NCBI GenBank assembly: GCA_046545575.1
Contig: JBKGZM010000019.1
Location: 1 to 32,520 of the forward strand
Reading direction: 5' to 3'
Source of the DNA: JAGXOF01 sp046545575
Lineage (GTDB): Bacteria > Chloroflexota > Dehalococcoidia > SZUA-161 > SpSt-899
DNA: 32,520 nucleotides
In this document: piece by piece, positions 15,263 to 23,720 of the stretch
How positions within the stretch are numbered: the first letter of the stretch is position 1
Layout: every line of letters begins with the position of its first letter
Position numbers and translations under genes: made by a program
The notes under the pieces: generated by a model
Told to the model about the DNA's origin: nothing
The model's database searches: none
Seen by the model: only the letters and a program-made list of their open reading frames with translations

Positions 15263-16444
15263 CTATGACCGGGCCAACCCCAGTTCCCTTGCGATGATGG
15301 TTTTCTGTATCTCCGATGTGCCGGCGGCAACGGTGGCCCCGACCGCGGCGAGATAGAGGTGGTTAAACCAGCCCTGCAGGGGTGCCTTCTCCTCGTTTCT
15401 GGTGAGTTGCCCATATGGTCCCAGGAGTTCCAGAGCGGCGGTAGTGGCGCGTTTGAGCAACGTTGTGGGATAGAGCCTGCCCAGAGCAGCGTCAGCTGCT
15501 GTAGCCGCTCCTTTGTCCTGTAGCCATACTATTCGGTACGACAGAAGACGGCCGATTTCGGCATCCACGCTTAAGTCGGCGAGGGTTTGTCTATAGCTTT
15601 GCAAGCATGGGTTGCCGGGATGCTCTTCCAGGTATTTTGTAAGTCTCTCAACCATCGTCTGTGCTACGGCCACATGAGCGATAACTGCCCGTTCATGATT
15701 TAGGAGTGTTTGCGCTATTTCCCAACCCTGGTTTTCCTCCCCTACCATATTCTCCACCGGCACTTCAACGTCGTCGAAGTATATCTCGCAGAAATCCGGG
15801 TCTCCTGCTATGTTGTTTATTGGGCTGACGGTAATTCCCGGTGTGGACATGTCCACCAGGAAAAAACCAAGTCCCTTATGTTTCTTGGTGTTGGGGTCAG
15901 TACGAGCCAGCACACAACACCAGTCCGAATGACCGGCAAAGGTACTCCAGGTCTTTTGCCCGTTGATGATAAAACGATTGTTATCCCTTCTGGCCTTGGT
16001 CTGGACTGCTGCTAAATCGGAACCTGCTTCGGGTTCACTGAATCCTTCGCACCAGAATTCCTCTCCTCTAGCAATTGGTCCCAGGTGTTGTTCACACTGT
16101 TCTTTTGTACCGCGATCGATGAGAGTGGGAGCAACCATCTTTGCTCCGAGGGCGTTGAATCCGGGAGAACCCCGTTTTGCGATTTCCTCAAGAAAAATGA
16201 GATAATCAACATGTGATGCGCCCTGCCCGCCATATTCCTCTGGCCAGCAGAGGGAAAGCCATCCCTTTTGCCCGAGCTTGTGTGCTATGTCTCTGAATAC
16301 CTCTTCTCCGTTTTCAGTGTTGACTACAGTATCGTCTATGGTGGGTCCTATATAGTCTATCCAGCTCTCTGGCAGCTCTTTGTCCAGAAAAGATTGTACT
16401 TCTTTTCTGAATCGATTTTGCTCCTCAGTAAATCCGAAATCCAT
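15263..16444 (-). CDS. Acyl-CoA dehydrogenase
   Basis: FAD-dependent alpha,beta-dehydrogenase of an acyl-CoA thioester, 393 residues, normal length. Seen: N-terminal helical domain with FTEEQNRFRKEV, the FAD/substrate segment EGFSEPEAGSDLAA (133-146), GQKTWSTFAG (162-171), and the C-terminal AAGTSEIQKTIIAREL. At the position of the MCAD catalytic Glu376 the residue is Ala, but E251 in LLNHERAVIAH matches the alternative base of isovaleryl-CoA dehydrogenase. The enzyme is therefore probably active and of the isovaleryl/long-chain type. It lies 10 bases after an acyl-CoA ligase gene, so both act in one pathway: activation, then dehydrogenation. The electron acceptor is probably an ETF, not encoded here. 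Confidence 0.9.
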   Translation of the reverse strand: MDFGFTEEQNRFRKEVQSFLDKELPESWIDYIGPTIDDTVVNTENGEEVFRDIAHKLGQKGWLSLCWPEEYGGQGASHVDYLIFLEEIAKRGSPGFNALGAKMVAPTLIDRGTKEQCEQHLGPIARGEEFWCEGFSEPEAGSDLAAVQTKARRDNNRFIINGQKTWSTFAGHSDWCCVLARTDPNTKKHKGLGFFLVDMSTPGITVSPINNIAGDPDFCEIYFDDVEVPVENMVGEENQGWEIAQTLLNHERAVIAHVAVAQTMVERLTKYLEEHPGNPCLQSYRQTLADLSVDAEIGRLLSYRIVWLQDKGAATAADAALGRLYPTTLLKRATTAALELLGPYGQLTRNEEKAPLQGWFNHLYLAAVGATVAAGTSEIQKTIIARELGLARS

Positions 16445-16454
16445 TCTTTGTCGT

Positions 16455-18059
16455 TTACTCCTTGTTTTCGTTCGTGCTATGCCGTTTTTTCAACTCCCCC
16501 TTGAGTATCTTACCGCTCCCGCCTTTTGGCAGGTCTTCTACGATCTCTATTGACTTGGGAGCTTTATATCTGGCGATATTGGCCTTGCAGAACTCAATCA
16601 ATTCATCTGGAGTAGCAGTAGTCTCTACTTTGAGTGATACTACAGCGTGGACTTTCTCCACCCATTTTGGGTCAGGTATGCCAAACACCGCGCATTCCCG
16701 TACAGCCGGATGGGTATACAGTGTTTCCTCAACTTCGCGGGGGAATACGTTCTCCCCACCGGAGACGATCATGTCTTCCTTTCTGTCGGCAATGTAGAAA
16801 TAGCAGTCCTCATCATAGTATCCTAAATCACCTGTGCGTAACCACCCATTAATGAACTTGTCCTCTGTCTCCTTTGGCTTGTTCCAATACTCTTGCATAA
16901 GGTGCCTGCTACGCACAATTATCTCCCCTGTTTTATACGGAGGGAGATCATTCCCATCACTGTCAACGATGCGTACTTGAACATCAGGTGCAGGGCGTCC
17001 GCAGGACATCAATCTCTTCTGGAGCTCTGGAGGTTCATTGATAACGTCATGGTCTTGTTGATAAAGGGTTGATATATCAGGGCCTGTTTCAGTTTGGCCA
17101 TATCCCTGTAAGAAGATCATGCCCCATGCTTTGATCCCTCTCTTTAATAAATCCGCAGGCATCGGCGATCCCATGTACTTTACCATGTTTAAACAACTAA
17201 GGTCATACTTCCCTGATTCATAGACCTCCAACATAGCAGCTACCTGAGTGGGAACCACAGTTAGCGCTGTGATCCTCTCTTTCTCAATTATCTCCAGGGT
17301 GGCCTTGGGGTCAAATTGCTTCATGAGTACGTTGGTGGCGGCACCACGAAGAAAAGCAGCGTACCAGATAACGCCTCCTATGTGAAACAGTGGTGTTATC
17401 AGAAAGCCTTTGTCCTCGGATCGCAGTGGTATTGCCAATGAATGTGTCAGGACACCCTCGCGGTATTGCTCTTGTGTATATAAAGCTCCCTTGGGTAGTC
17501 CAGTCGTTCCACTGGTATACAGCAGCAGGAAAGGGGCTTCATCCTTTACGTCTACGATGGGCTCATTGCTAGGATACTGGTCCAGCAAGTCATCCAGATA
17601 TTGGGTGTCCGGCAGGTGGTATTCAAGGCTTATAAGGTATTTTATACCAGGGATGTTGGGGCGTAATTCTTGTAAGGTCTTGCCCAATTCTGCGCCTACA
17701 AATAGCACCTTGGCCCCGGAGTCCTTTATCAGGTATTCAAGGTCGCTTGCTGAGGACCGGACATTGAATGGGGCAACAATGAATCCCCCTTTGCCAGCGG
17801 CCCCGAAGATATCAGCGTACTCGAGGCAATTCCAAGAAAGTACACCGATTGTATCTCCTTTACGTACCCCACTAGTTTGCAAGGCATGTATCAGACTATT
17901 TACCCTTTGGTTATATTCTCTAAAGCTTATTCTACGGTCAGCATATACAAATGCTTCCTTTTCGGGATGTAGTAAGGCGTTCCTGGTTATTGTGTCCCCG
18001 ACTAATCCTACTGTATGCCTACTGTAGCCATTTAGGGGCGCCTTTGTTTTAGGGTCCAT
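16455..18059 (-). CDS. AMP-forming acyl-CoA ligase (class I adenylate-forming)
   Basis: 534-residue enzyme that activates a carboxylic acid with ATP and joins it to CoA. Core motifs are intact: A3 LLLYTSGTTGLPKGA, QGYGQTETG near the acid pocket, A8 IADRKEDMIVSGGENVFPREVE, and the A10 lysine in LPKGGSGKILKGEL. The acid substrate cannot be read from sequence. It is a close relative of the next upstream gene (same length, about half of residues alike in the N-terminal part by eye), so the two look like a tandem duplication that has diverged. ACGGAGA lies just upstream of the ATG. The acyl-CoA dehydrogenase follows in the same unit. Confidence 0.92.
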   Translation of the reverse strand: MDPKTKAPLNGYSRHTVGLVGDTITRNALLHPEKEAFVYADRRISFREYNQRVNSLIHALQTSGVRKGDTIGVLSWNCLEYADIFGAAGKGGFIVAPFNVRSSASDLEYLIKDSGAKVLFVGAELGKTLQELRPNIPGIKYLISLEYHLPDTQYLDDLLDQYPSNEPIVDVKDEAPFLLLYTSGTTGLPKGALYTQEQYREGVLTHSLAIPLRSEDKGFLITPLFHIGGVIWYAAFLRGAATNVLMKQFDPKATLEIIEKERITALTVVPTQVAAMLEVYESGKYDLSCLNMVKYMGSPMPADLLKRGIKAWGMIFLQGYGQTETGPDISTLYQQDHDVINEPPELQKRLMSCGRPAPDVQVRIVDSDGNDLPPYKTGEIIVRSRHLMQEYWNKPKETEDKFINGWLRTGDLGYYDEDCYFYIADRKEDMIVSGGENVFPREVEETLYTHPAVRECAVFGIPDPKWVEKVHAVVSLKVETTATPDELIEFCKANIARYKAPKSIEIVEDLPKGGSGKILKGELKKRHSTNENKE

Positions 18060-18176
18060 GCTTTTGTCTCCGTATATGCTTTGTCTTAGATTCTCGCTCT
18101 CTTGGATACACTAAACCATCCACCCAATCAGTCCCGGGAATAAGGACTGTTCATGCGGCGTAATAGTCTAACAGAA

Positions 18177-18202
18177 GGGAAGCAGGGTTAACCCTGCTTC
18201 CC
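18177..18202 (-). terminator. Terminator: perfect 26-bp palindrome over a stop codon
   Basis: Arms of 13 bases (18177-18189 and 18190-18202) are exact reverse complements, centred on GGTTAACC. The TAA in the centre is the stop codon of the acyl-CoA ligase at 18188-19792. On the minus strand the palindrome is followed by TTCTGTT. It marks the downstream end of the methyl-transfer cassette. Confidence 0.72.
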
Positions 18203-19792
18203 CGAGTCTTGCCAGTACTTCTGCCGCAGCTCTTTCTTCAATATCTTCCCTGCAGCGTTCTTGGGCAGCTCATCAACAAAGTCCACCGACTTGGGGACCT
18301 TGTAGCCGGCCAGCTTCTTCTTGCAAAAGGAACCAAGTTCTTCGGCGGTAACGCTCTGGTCTTTTTCCAGTGATACCACTGCATGGACTTTTTCCACCCA
18401 GTATGGGTCAGGGATGCCGAAGACGGTTGCTTCTCGAATTGCAGGGTGTTCATAGAGGATGTCCTCTACCTCCCTCGGATAGACATTCTCGCCGCCGGAG
18501 ATAATCATGTCCTTTTTCCGGTCCGCAATGTAAATGTAGCCACTCTCGTCGTAGTAGCCCATATCCCCGGTATGAAGCCAGCCGTTGACGAGGGTAGCCT
18601 GCGTATCCTCGAGCTTTTGCCAGTACTCAATCATGACCTGCTTGCTTTTCACTATTATCTCACCTACTTCGCCAAGTTCGACATCGTTCTCCCTGTCGTC
18701 CACAATTCTGACCTGGACTCCGATATCGGGGCGGCCTGCTGACTTGAGTATCTTTTGTTCCTCCTCTGAACGATCAAGCGCATAGTTGTGCTCTTCCTTG
18801 GACAGGTGGGATATCGCTGGGCCGCTTTCACTCTGGCCATACCCCTGGGCAAAAATGGGCCCAAAAATCTTCCTGCCTTCTCTTAATACCTCAGTAGGCA
18901 TTGGGGAGGCTCCGTACCACATGATTTTCATGGAACTGATGTCATATTTCTCCACGTCAGGAACATTTAGCATTGCTGCCAGATGAGTGGGAACCATGTT
19001 CATGTGTGTGGCCTTCTCATCCTGAATGGTTTGCAGCGTAGCTGCCGGGTCAAAGAACTTCATGATAACGTCAGCGCCACCTATGCACATGAAAGCCCGG
19101 AAATGGGTGTTCCCTGCAATATGGAAAAGTGGCGATATTTGCATATGCTTGTCGCCGGGTTCCAGTCCCATATCTATCAGTAGGGTCCTGACATCTTCCA
19201 TGAAGCAGCGATGGGTATAGAGCGCACCGCGGGGCAAACCGGTGGTGCCACTGGTGTAGATGATGCAGACAGGGTCATCCTCCTCAACATCAATGTTGGG
19301 TTCTTGTCCGGAGCCCGAGGCGATCAGATCGTCATACGGGATCATGTCTGATGCTGAGCTTTCAAGGGAGACAAAGTGCTTAATCTTGGGCAGACGTGAT
19401 CTTAAGGACTGGACCAAATCCAACAGTTCGGGGCCTACGAAGAGGATATTGGCCTCTGAATAGTTGATCAGGTAATCCAGCTCATCCGCCTTAAGCCTTG
19501 GGTTGAATGGCGAGGCGATAAATCCTCCCTTCATCGCTGCTCCGTATAAATCCGCATACTCCATGCAGTTCCAGGAGAGGATTCCGAGCACATCTCCCTT
19601 CTTCCTGCCCTTCTCATATAATGAATTAACCAGGTTGTTAACCCTTGTATTAAACTCGGAATAGGTTACCCTTTTATCTCCGTAAATGTAGGCTTCCTGG
19701 TTTGGATACAGGAGCGAATTCCTGTGAATGATGTGGGCATACGTACCTATTCTGTATTGGCTTAGCTCTCTTAATACATTCCTTTTTGACAT
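18188..19792 (-). CDS. AMP-forming acyl-CoA ligase, last gene of the methyl-transfer cassette
   Basis: 534-residue class I adenylate-forming ligase, paralogue of the gene just downstream. Motifs: YTSGTTGLPRGALYTH (A3), QGYGQSESG, YIYIADRKKDMIISGGENVYPREVE without gaps (A8), and LPKNAAGKILKKEL (A10). Substrate unknown; a small or aromatic carboxylate is plausible from the context. The start at 19792 follows AAGGAGAAAAACA; an upstream reading to 19876 would overlap the methyltransferase and lacks a ribosome site. Only 16 bases separate it from the methyl-THF methyltransferase stop, so it is cotranscribed with the corrinoid genes, which suggests that the acid it activates is linked to the methyl donor. 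Confidence 0.92.
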   Translation of the reverse strand: MSKRNVLRELSQYRIGTYAHIIHRNSLLYPNQEAYIYGDKRVTYSEFNTRVNNLVNSLYEKGRKKGDVLGILSWNCMEYADLYGAAMKGGFIASPFNPRLKADELDYLINYSEANILFVGPELLDLVQSLRSRLPKIKHFVSLESSASDMIPYDDLIASGSGQEPNIDVEEDDPVCIIYTSGTTGLPRGALYTHRCFMEDVRTLLIDMGLEPGDKHMQISPLFHIAGNTHFRAFMCIGGADVIMKFFDPAATLQTIQDEKATHMNMVPTHLAAMLNVPDVEKYDISSMKIMWYGASPMPTEVLREGRKIFGPIFAQGYGQSESGPAISHLSKEEHNYALDRSEEEQKILKSAGRPDIGVQVRIVDDRENDVELGEVGEIIVKSKQVMIEYWQKLEDTQATLVNGWLHTGDMGYYDESGYIYIADRKKDMIISGGENVYPREVEDILYEHPAIREATVFGIPDPYWVEKVHAVVSLEKDQSVTAEELGSFCKKKLAGYKVPKSVDFVDELPKNAAGKILKKELRQKYWQDSGKQG

Positions 19793-19808
19793 TGTTTTTC
19801 TCCTTCCT

Positions 19809-20654
19809 TTATTGTTGCTGCCGTTGCCGGTAAGCTTCGATGTAGCGCCTTGCGTGTTTATCACGACCCAGAACAAGATCGGCGGCTATTACTGATGGAC
19901 GCACCTTGGCTGCGTCTACTATAAGGCAAGTGGCACCTGTGGCCACGGCCATACTCACAAATGTATTGTTGAGTAAGCCACGATCAGGCATGCCAAAGGA
20001 GACGTTGCTGGCTCCCATCGTTATGTTAACACCTAGCTCTTCCCGAATCCTTCGTATAGCCTCTATGACTGCTGGCCCGGAGCTGGTATCGGCTCCTACG
20101 GCAAAAGCAAGGCAATCGATGACTACGTCCTCGCGAGGGATCCCAGCTGCCTTGGCACGCTCCACTATCTTACCGGCGATGCTGACCCTCCGATCTGCAT
20201 CTTTGGGGATACCTTCATCGTCTTGTACCAGCCCGGTCACTGCTGCCCCGTGTTTCTTGACCAAAGGTAAGACCTTGGCCAGGGAATGCTCTTCACCGGT
20301 AACAGAGTTGATAAGTGGCTTGCCCTTGTAGATTTTGAGGGCTGCTTCCAAGGCATCATGGTTAGCGCTATCAATACACAGGGGGGTGTCTACCGCGTCC
20401 ATCACTACCTGTACTGCTTTGGGGAGCAAGTCTACCTCGTCGACACCGAAAGTCCCCACGCAGACATCGAGAATGTCTGCCCCGGCCTGTGTTTGAGCCA
20501 ATGCTTCTTTGCGGACAAGCTCCAGGTCCCCTGCCTTTAAGGCCTCTGCCAGCTTTTTCTTGCCGGCAGGATTGATACGCTCGCCGATAAGAACCGTCGG
20601 TTGGTCATCACCGATGATCACTTCCTTTGTTGTGCTTGATATTCTCGTCTGCAT
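19809..20654 (-). CDS. Methyltetrahydrofolate:corrinoid methyltransferase (MtrH/AcsE/MtgA-like)
   Basis: 281-residue TIM-barrel protein of the pterin-binding family. Seen: IGERINPAGKK (23-33, E25, R26, N28), ILDVCVGTFG (61-70), CIDSAN with D95, INSVTGEE (115-122, N116), and GASNVSFGMPDR (214-225, N217), all typical of enzymes that hold methyl-THF and exchange the methyl with Co(I)/methyl-Co corrinoid. In this cassette it is the best candidate for methyltransferase II, passing the methyl from the corrinoid protein to tetrahydrofolate; the reverse direction is equally possible chemically. AAGGAGGG precedes the ATG at a normal distance. It is distinct from the homologue at 8054-8974. Confidence 0.9.
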   Translation of the reverse strand: MQTRISSTTKEVIIGDDQPTVLIGERINPAGKKKLAEALKAGDLELVRKEALAQTQAGADILDVCVGTFGVDEVDLLPKAVQVVMDAVDTPLCIDSANHDALEAALKIYKGKPLINSVTGEEHSLAKVLPLVKKHGAAVTGLVQDDEGIPKDADRRVSIAGKIVERAKAAGIPREDVVIDCLAFAVGADTSSGPAVIEAIRRIREELGVNITMGASNVSFGMPDRGLLNNTFVSMAVATGATCLIVDAAKVRPSVIAADLVLGRDKHARRYIEAYRQRQQQ

Positions 20655-20755
20655 CGGTTATTCCCTCCTTGCGCTTAATACTCTGGTATACATGAACCAA
20701 GTCCTCCTCTGAATGTTCTCGTTTCTAGATCATTTTTCTATGTTTGTTTATTCAG

Positions 20756-21481
20756 TTATGCTCGTATTCTATACGGGCAGGTTTCCTTAAGGTTACAGTG
20801 GGCACAGACTTCTTCCAGCGCCCATGTTTCCATCTGTGGCCCTATACCAACTACCATGGAGGTCGATTTACGAGGAACCATTATTCCTGAGGAAGTCAGG
20901 CTTACCCCGATCTCCTGTGATGGCACCATAGCAAGTAGTTCTCGCTGCTTTGTAATGGGTAGAATGGGCATGCCAGGATTGATGGGGCTGCTTACCTGGA
21001 AATCCTGGGATGAGACCTCGTTTGCTATGATTTGACACGCTTCTTGGGTCAGTATATCTATGGCGGCACTCCCGATGCCGTCAAGGAGCATTGCTCGTAA
21101 ACTTTCTTTCTGCTTGCTATAGTTTGTTACTTGTTGCTCCAGCGAGGAACCAATGGTGCAGACCACGACTGCAAATTCCTCAGCCTCTGCAACAAATGAA
21201 TGAAATGGCGTTTCCGCTGAGTGGGTACTGTTTGCCTGAAATATCTGCCTGTTGCCCATCTCACTTGCGGAATAGATTTCGTAAGCCATTCTCGGCTCCA
21301 GGAGATGAGCTTCTTCTGCATAATTCAGGAGTTCAAAAACTATATTTTTTATCTCTGGTCTGACTTCGGTTTGTTTCCCGAACCCTTCCCGACGTAGCAC
21401 TGCCATAATTTCCAAGTTGATGGGGATATTACTAACTATTGGCATATCCATCTCTATCAGGGCCTTGCCGGTAAGCAGCAC
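20756..21481 (-). CDS. MetH-type activation-domain protein, probable corrinoid reactivator
   Basis: 241-residue stand-alone relative of the vitamin-B12-dependent methionine synthase activation domain, which binds S-adenosylmethionine and supports reductive remethylation of inactive Co(II) cobalamin. Seen: LLDGIGSAAIDILTQE (132-147), SSPINPGMPILPITKQ (164-179), and SGIMVPRKSTSMVVGIG (198-214) at the positions of the SAM-binding motifs. A C-terminal C226-x2-C229-x5-C235-P tail could hold a metal or Fe-S centre. The reading starts with GTG at 21481; ATGs at 21451 and 21445 are alternatives with poorer upstream sites. Located between the UroD-type gene and the methyl-THF methyltransferase gene, it probably keeps the corrinoid protein at 22939-23571 active. 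Confidence 0.8.
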   Translation of the reverse strand: MLLTGKALIEMDMPIVSNIPINLEIMAVLRREGFGKQTEVRPEIKNIVFELLNYAEEAHLLEPRMAYEIYSASEMGNRQIFQANSTHSAETPFHSFVAEAEEFAVVVCTIGSSLEQQVTNYSKQKESLRAMLLDGIGSAAIDILTQEACQIIANEVSSQDFQVSSPINPGMPILPITKQRELLAMVPSQEIGVSLTSSGIMVPRKSTSMVVGIGPQMETWALEEVCAHCNLKETCPYRIRA

Positions 21482-21499
21482 ATTACACCAGCAAGGCCC
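21460..21499 (-). promoter_or_regulatory. Hairpin around the GTG start of the activation-domain gene
   Basis: GGGCCTTGC (21460-21468) and GCAAGGCCC (21491-21499) can pair over nine bases, leaving a 22-base loop that contains the GTG start at 21481. The upstream arm includes an AAGG that could serve as ribosome site. Folding could limit translation of this gene relative to its neighbours. Regulation is inferred; chance is possible. Confidence 0.35.
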
Positions 21500-21551
21500 T
21501 TGTTACACACAACCTTTCCGCCCCTATTATAAACCTTGGGCTTGTAAATAT

Positions 21552-22904
21552 CTATTGGTATTTGCCGTATTCCTTAGTGAAATCAATCATTGCCTTGACA
21601 TTCTCAGCCTTTGCCTCATCAAAGAATGCGCCATTGCCCATAATGTAACCGCCGCCTTTGCCGACATTATCGATGAGTTTCTTGCAGTAGCCTTTCACGT
21701 CCTGGGAGGTGCCGTGGGTTAACGTGGCGGAGGATACGTTGCCCATGATGCATAACGTGTCCCCTAATATTTCCTTGGCTTTCAATAGATCAGTCTCATC
21801 AAACATCCACACGGTCTTGCCTTTAGGAAGGTCCTTGATAACCTCCAAACGAGAGTTATAGCCTCCCTCAGCAACAGGCATCGGTATGCACCCTCCCTCA
21901 ATTAACCCTTCCATGACCCGCTTAAAGGTTGGCCAGTAGAATTTCTTATACTGTTCATCGGAGAGAAAGCCATCTGCGCCTTTATGGAGGGGCATGAATA
22001 TGAAGGGATTGCCAGTCTGTTGTGCCGCTCCCAATCCCATATTGATCATAATGGGAGTTATTTGCTCCATCGCTTGAAGGAGCTTATCTGGCCTCCGGTA
22101 CATGTCCATCATTATCCCCTTGGTCCCTCTGAGTGTATCTCCGATTATATCGAATGGTGCCTTGCTGAAACCACCCACGATATTGGGAAAGCCCTGTGCT
22201 TTCAACTCCTCATCCACTTGACCCATAGCAGTTGCCCATTTCAGGGCTTCAGCCCCGGCCTCAAAGAGGGCCTTATAGGTGTTTTGAACAGGGGGTAAAC
22301 CAAAGGGTATGAAATTAAGTGCAACCCCGTACATCTCAACTATGCCTGGGAGCAGGGGCAGCATGCTCCAGCCTTCCAGTGCCCCAAATACACGCGGTAA
22401 GTAGTAGTTACTGAAGAAATATGACGGGTCGGTTATCAAGATATCATATTCCTCGGGTTTCATATATTCACCCTCACGGCACTGGTAGGTGCTCGTAGAT
22501 GGAACCCCATGGCCTGCCCATGCATATAGTTTGTAGTCGAGTGTCTCGAAAAATCTGCCTGGGCCAGGTCCCATAGCACCTATATGCGTGTCCGGCTCAA
22601 AGTCCATAACGTATTTCTTAAAGGCGGTAGCGCATTTATCATAATCGTACATGGCCTCTTCAACAGTTATACCGCCATAGTTAAAGGGGTACATATTGGG
22701 AAGTGGACACACTGGCACCCTGTCAGGCTTCTTCCTCAATTGAATGGCATCTTTTATCCTGGTTATTCTCTCCTTGTAGGCCTTCTCGGCTTCAGAGCTC
22801 TGGAATTTGAAGTCATTCCCTTCAGAATCCTTCGGCGCAAGGAGCTTTTGAAACTGTGCCTCCTGCTTTTCGTCCGCTGACATCTCTTCCCATTGCTTTT
22901 CCAT
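21552..22904 (-). CDS. Uroporphyrinogen decarboxylase-family methyltransferase (MtaA/MtbA superfamily, divergent)
   Basis: 450-residue UroD-fold protein, about 110 residues longer than MtaA/MtbA. UroD-family methyltransferases move methyl groups between corrinoid proteins and thiols or other acceptors. Seen: RITRIKDAIQLRKKPDRVPV near 46-65 (typical family N-terminus), DGFLSDEQYKKFYWPTFKRV (311-330), IPMPVAEGGYNSRLEVIKDL (340-359), MGNVSSATLTHGT (387-399) and GGGYIMGNGAFFDEA (417-431). The HxC plus late PGC zinc ligands of methylcobamide:CoM methyltransferases are absent; EGGYN and GNGAF occupy those places. True heme-pathway HemE is unlikely given its length and neighbours. It follows the corrinoid-protein gene by 34 bases and is the candidate substrate-specific methyltransferase I. 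The start at 22904 follows AGGAGGTTTAAAA; the longer reading to 23009 overlaps the corrinoid gene. Confidence 0.85.
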   Translation of the reverse strand: MEKQWEEMSADEKQEAQFQKLLAPKDSEGNDFKFQSSEAEKAYKERITRIKDAIQLRKKPDRVPVCPLPNMYPFNYGGITVEEAMYDYDKCATAFKKYVMDFEPDTHIGAMGPGPGRFFETLDYKLYAWAGHGVPSTSTYQCREGEYMKPEEYDILITDPSYFFSNYYLPRVFGALEGWSMLPLLPGIVEMYGVALNFIPFGLPPVQNTYKALFEAGAEALKWATAMGQVDEELKAQGFPNIVGGFSKAPFDIIGDTLRGTKGIMMDMYRRPDKLLQAMEQITPIMINMGLGAAQQTGNPFIFMPLHKGADGFLSDEQYKKFYWPTFKRVMEGLIEGGCIPMPVAEGGYNSRLEVIKDLPKGKTVWMFDETDLLKAKEILGDTLCIMGNVSSATLTHGTSQDVKGYCKKLIDNVGKGGGYIMGNGAFFDEAKAENVKAMIDFTKEYGKYQ

Positions 22905-22938
22905 TTTTAAACCTCCTGCGAATATTCTGTGGAGGGTT

Positions 22939-23571
22939 CTACTCAGCGCCAATCCACTGCTTGGAGAGCGAGACCGCTGCCATAGCATCCTTGCCATAGG
23001 CATCGGCACCGGTATATTTCCTTATCTCATCATCGATCTGACCGCCACCGATCATGATCTTCACTTTGTCCCGCAGGCCGGCTGCCTCTATGGCATCGAC
23101 GGTCTCCTTCATGGCGTCAAATGCGAGCGTTAAGAAACCGCTCAAGCCAACGACGGGGGCCTCGGTCTCCTTTATCTTGTCCACGAAGCTCTGTACCGGG
23201 ACATCTATCCCCAGGTCATAAACCTCAAACCCGTTGACATCGAGCATGAAGGACACGATATCCTTGCCGATGTCGTGAATGTCACCAGCCACGGTGCCAA
23301 AGACTACCTTGCCCAAACGCTTCTGCTCACTTGATTGCGTCAGTTTGGGTTTCACCATGTCGGTTATACCCTTCAGTATCTCACCCGAGTATACCAGGTC
23401 AGGGATAAAGTACTCACCGCTGGCAAAACGGTCCCCTACGATACCCACACCCTTCCTTGCCTCGTCCAGGATGGTGAGCGGGTCTTCACCTGAGTTCAGT
23501 CTGCTTTCGACGTTCTTGAGGGCTTCGTCTTCCTTTAGCTCTGCCAGTGCGTTGACAAGTTTTTCTGCCAT
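22939..23571 (-). CDS. Corrinoid (cobalamin-binding) methyl-carrier protein, MtaC/MtbC/MttC-like
   Basis: 210-residue two-domain protein. A helical cap lies at about 1-85 (LNSGEDPLTILDEARKGV, FASGEYFIPDLVYSGEI). The Rossmann cobalamin domain follows: DIHDIGKDI with D97-x-H99-x2-G102, whose His is the lower cobalt ligand, then GLSGFLT with S144, and IGGGQID (174-180). Length and motifs are standard for carriers in methanol, methylamine, betaine and O-demethylase systems. It would take the methyl from the substrate methyltransferase and give it to the pterin enzyme. GGGAGG precedes the ATG. The UroD-type gene follows at once, and a candidate promoter lies in the 149-base gap upstream. Confidence 0.95.
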   Translation of the reverse strand: MAEKLVNALAELKEDEALKNVESRLNSGEDPLTILDEARKGVGIVGDRFASGEYFIPDLVYSGEILKGITDMVKPKLTQSSEQKRLGKVVFGTVAGDIHDIGKDIVSFMLDVNGFEVYDLGIDVPVQSFVDKIKETEAPVVGLSGFLTLAFDAMKETVDAIEAAGLRDKVKIMIGGGQIDDEIRKYTGADAYGKDAMAAVSLSKQWIGAE

Positions 23572-23661
23572 ATTGTTTGCCTCCCTGATTTTATATTTTG
23601 GCGCTTTTGGACCTCATTTAGACAATATTCCTTTATTGCCTCCTACCTTTTTCAGTTCCCT

Positions 23662-23690
23662 ATACTACTATGTATTGAGCTGCCTTGCAA
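23662..23690 (-). promoter_or_regulatory. Candidate internal promoter of the corrinoid-protein gene
   Basis: On the minus strand TTGCAA (23690-23685), a 17-base spacer and TAGTAT (23667-23662) give five and four consensus matches. It would produce a leader of about 85 bases containing an extra TAGGAGG. The corrinoid protein may thus be made in excess of the DUF169 protein upstream. Confidence 0.4.
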
Positions 23691-23720
23691 GTCACATTGG
23701 AAGGGTTTTACCCGATAGTA

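Noticed and set aside
21510..21551. TATAAT on the minus strand just past the UroD-type gene as a promoter for the activation-domain gene
   Set aside because: No -35-like hexamer is present at a suitable distance.
21552..23009. UroD-type protein read as HemE of heme synthesis
   Set aside because: The protein is much longer than HemE and sits among corrinoid methyl-transfer genes with no other heme-pathway gene nearby.
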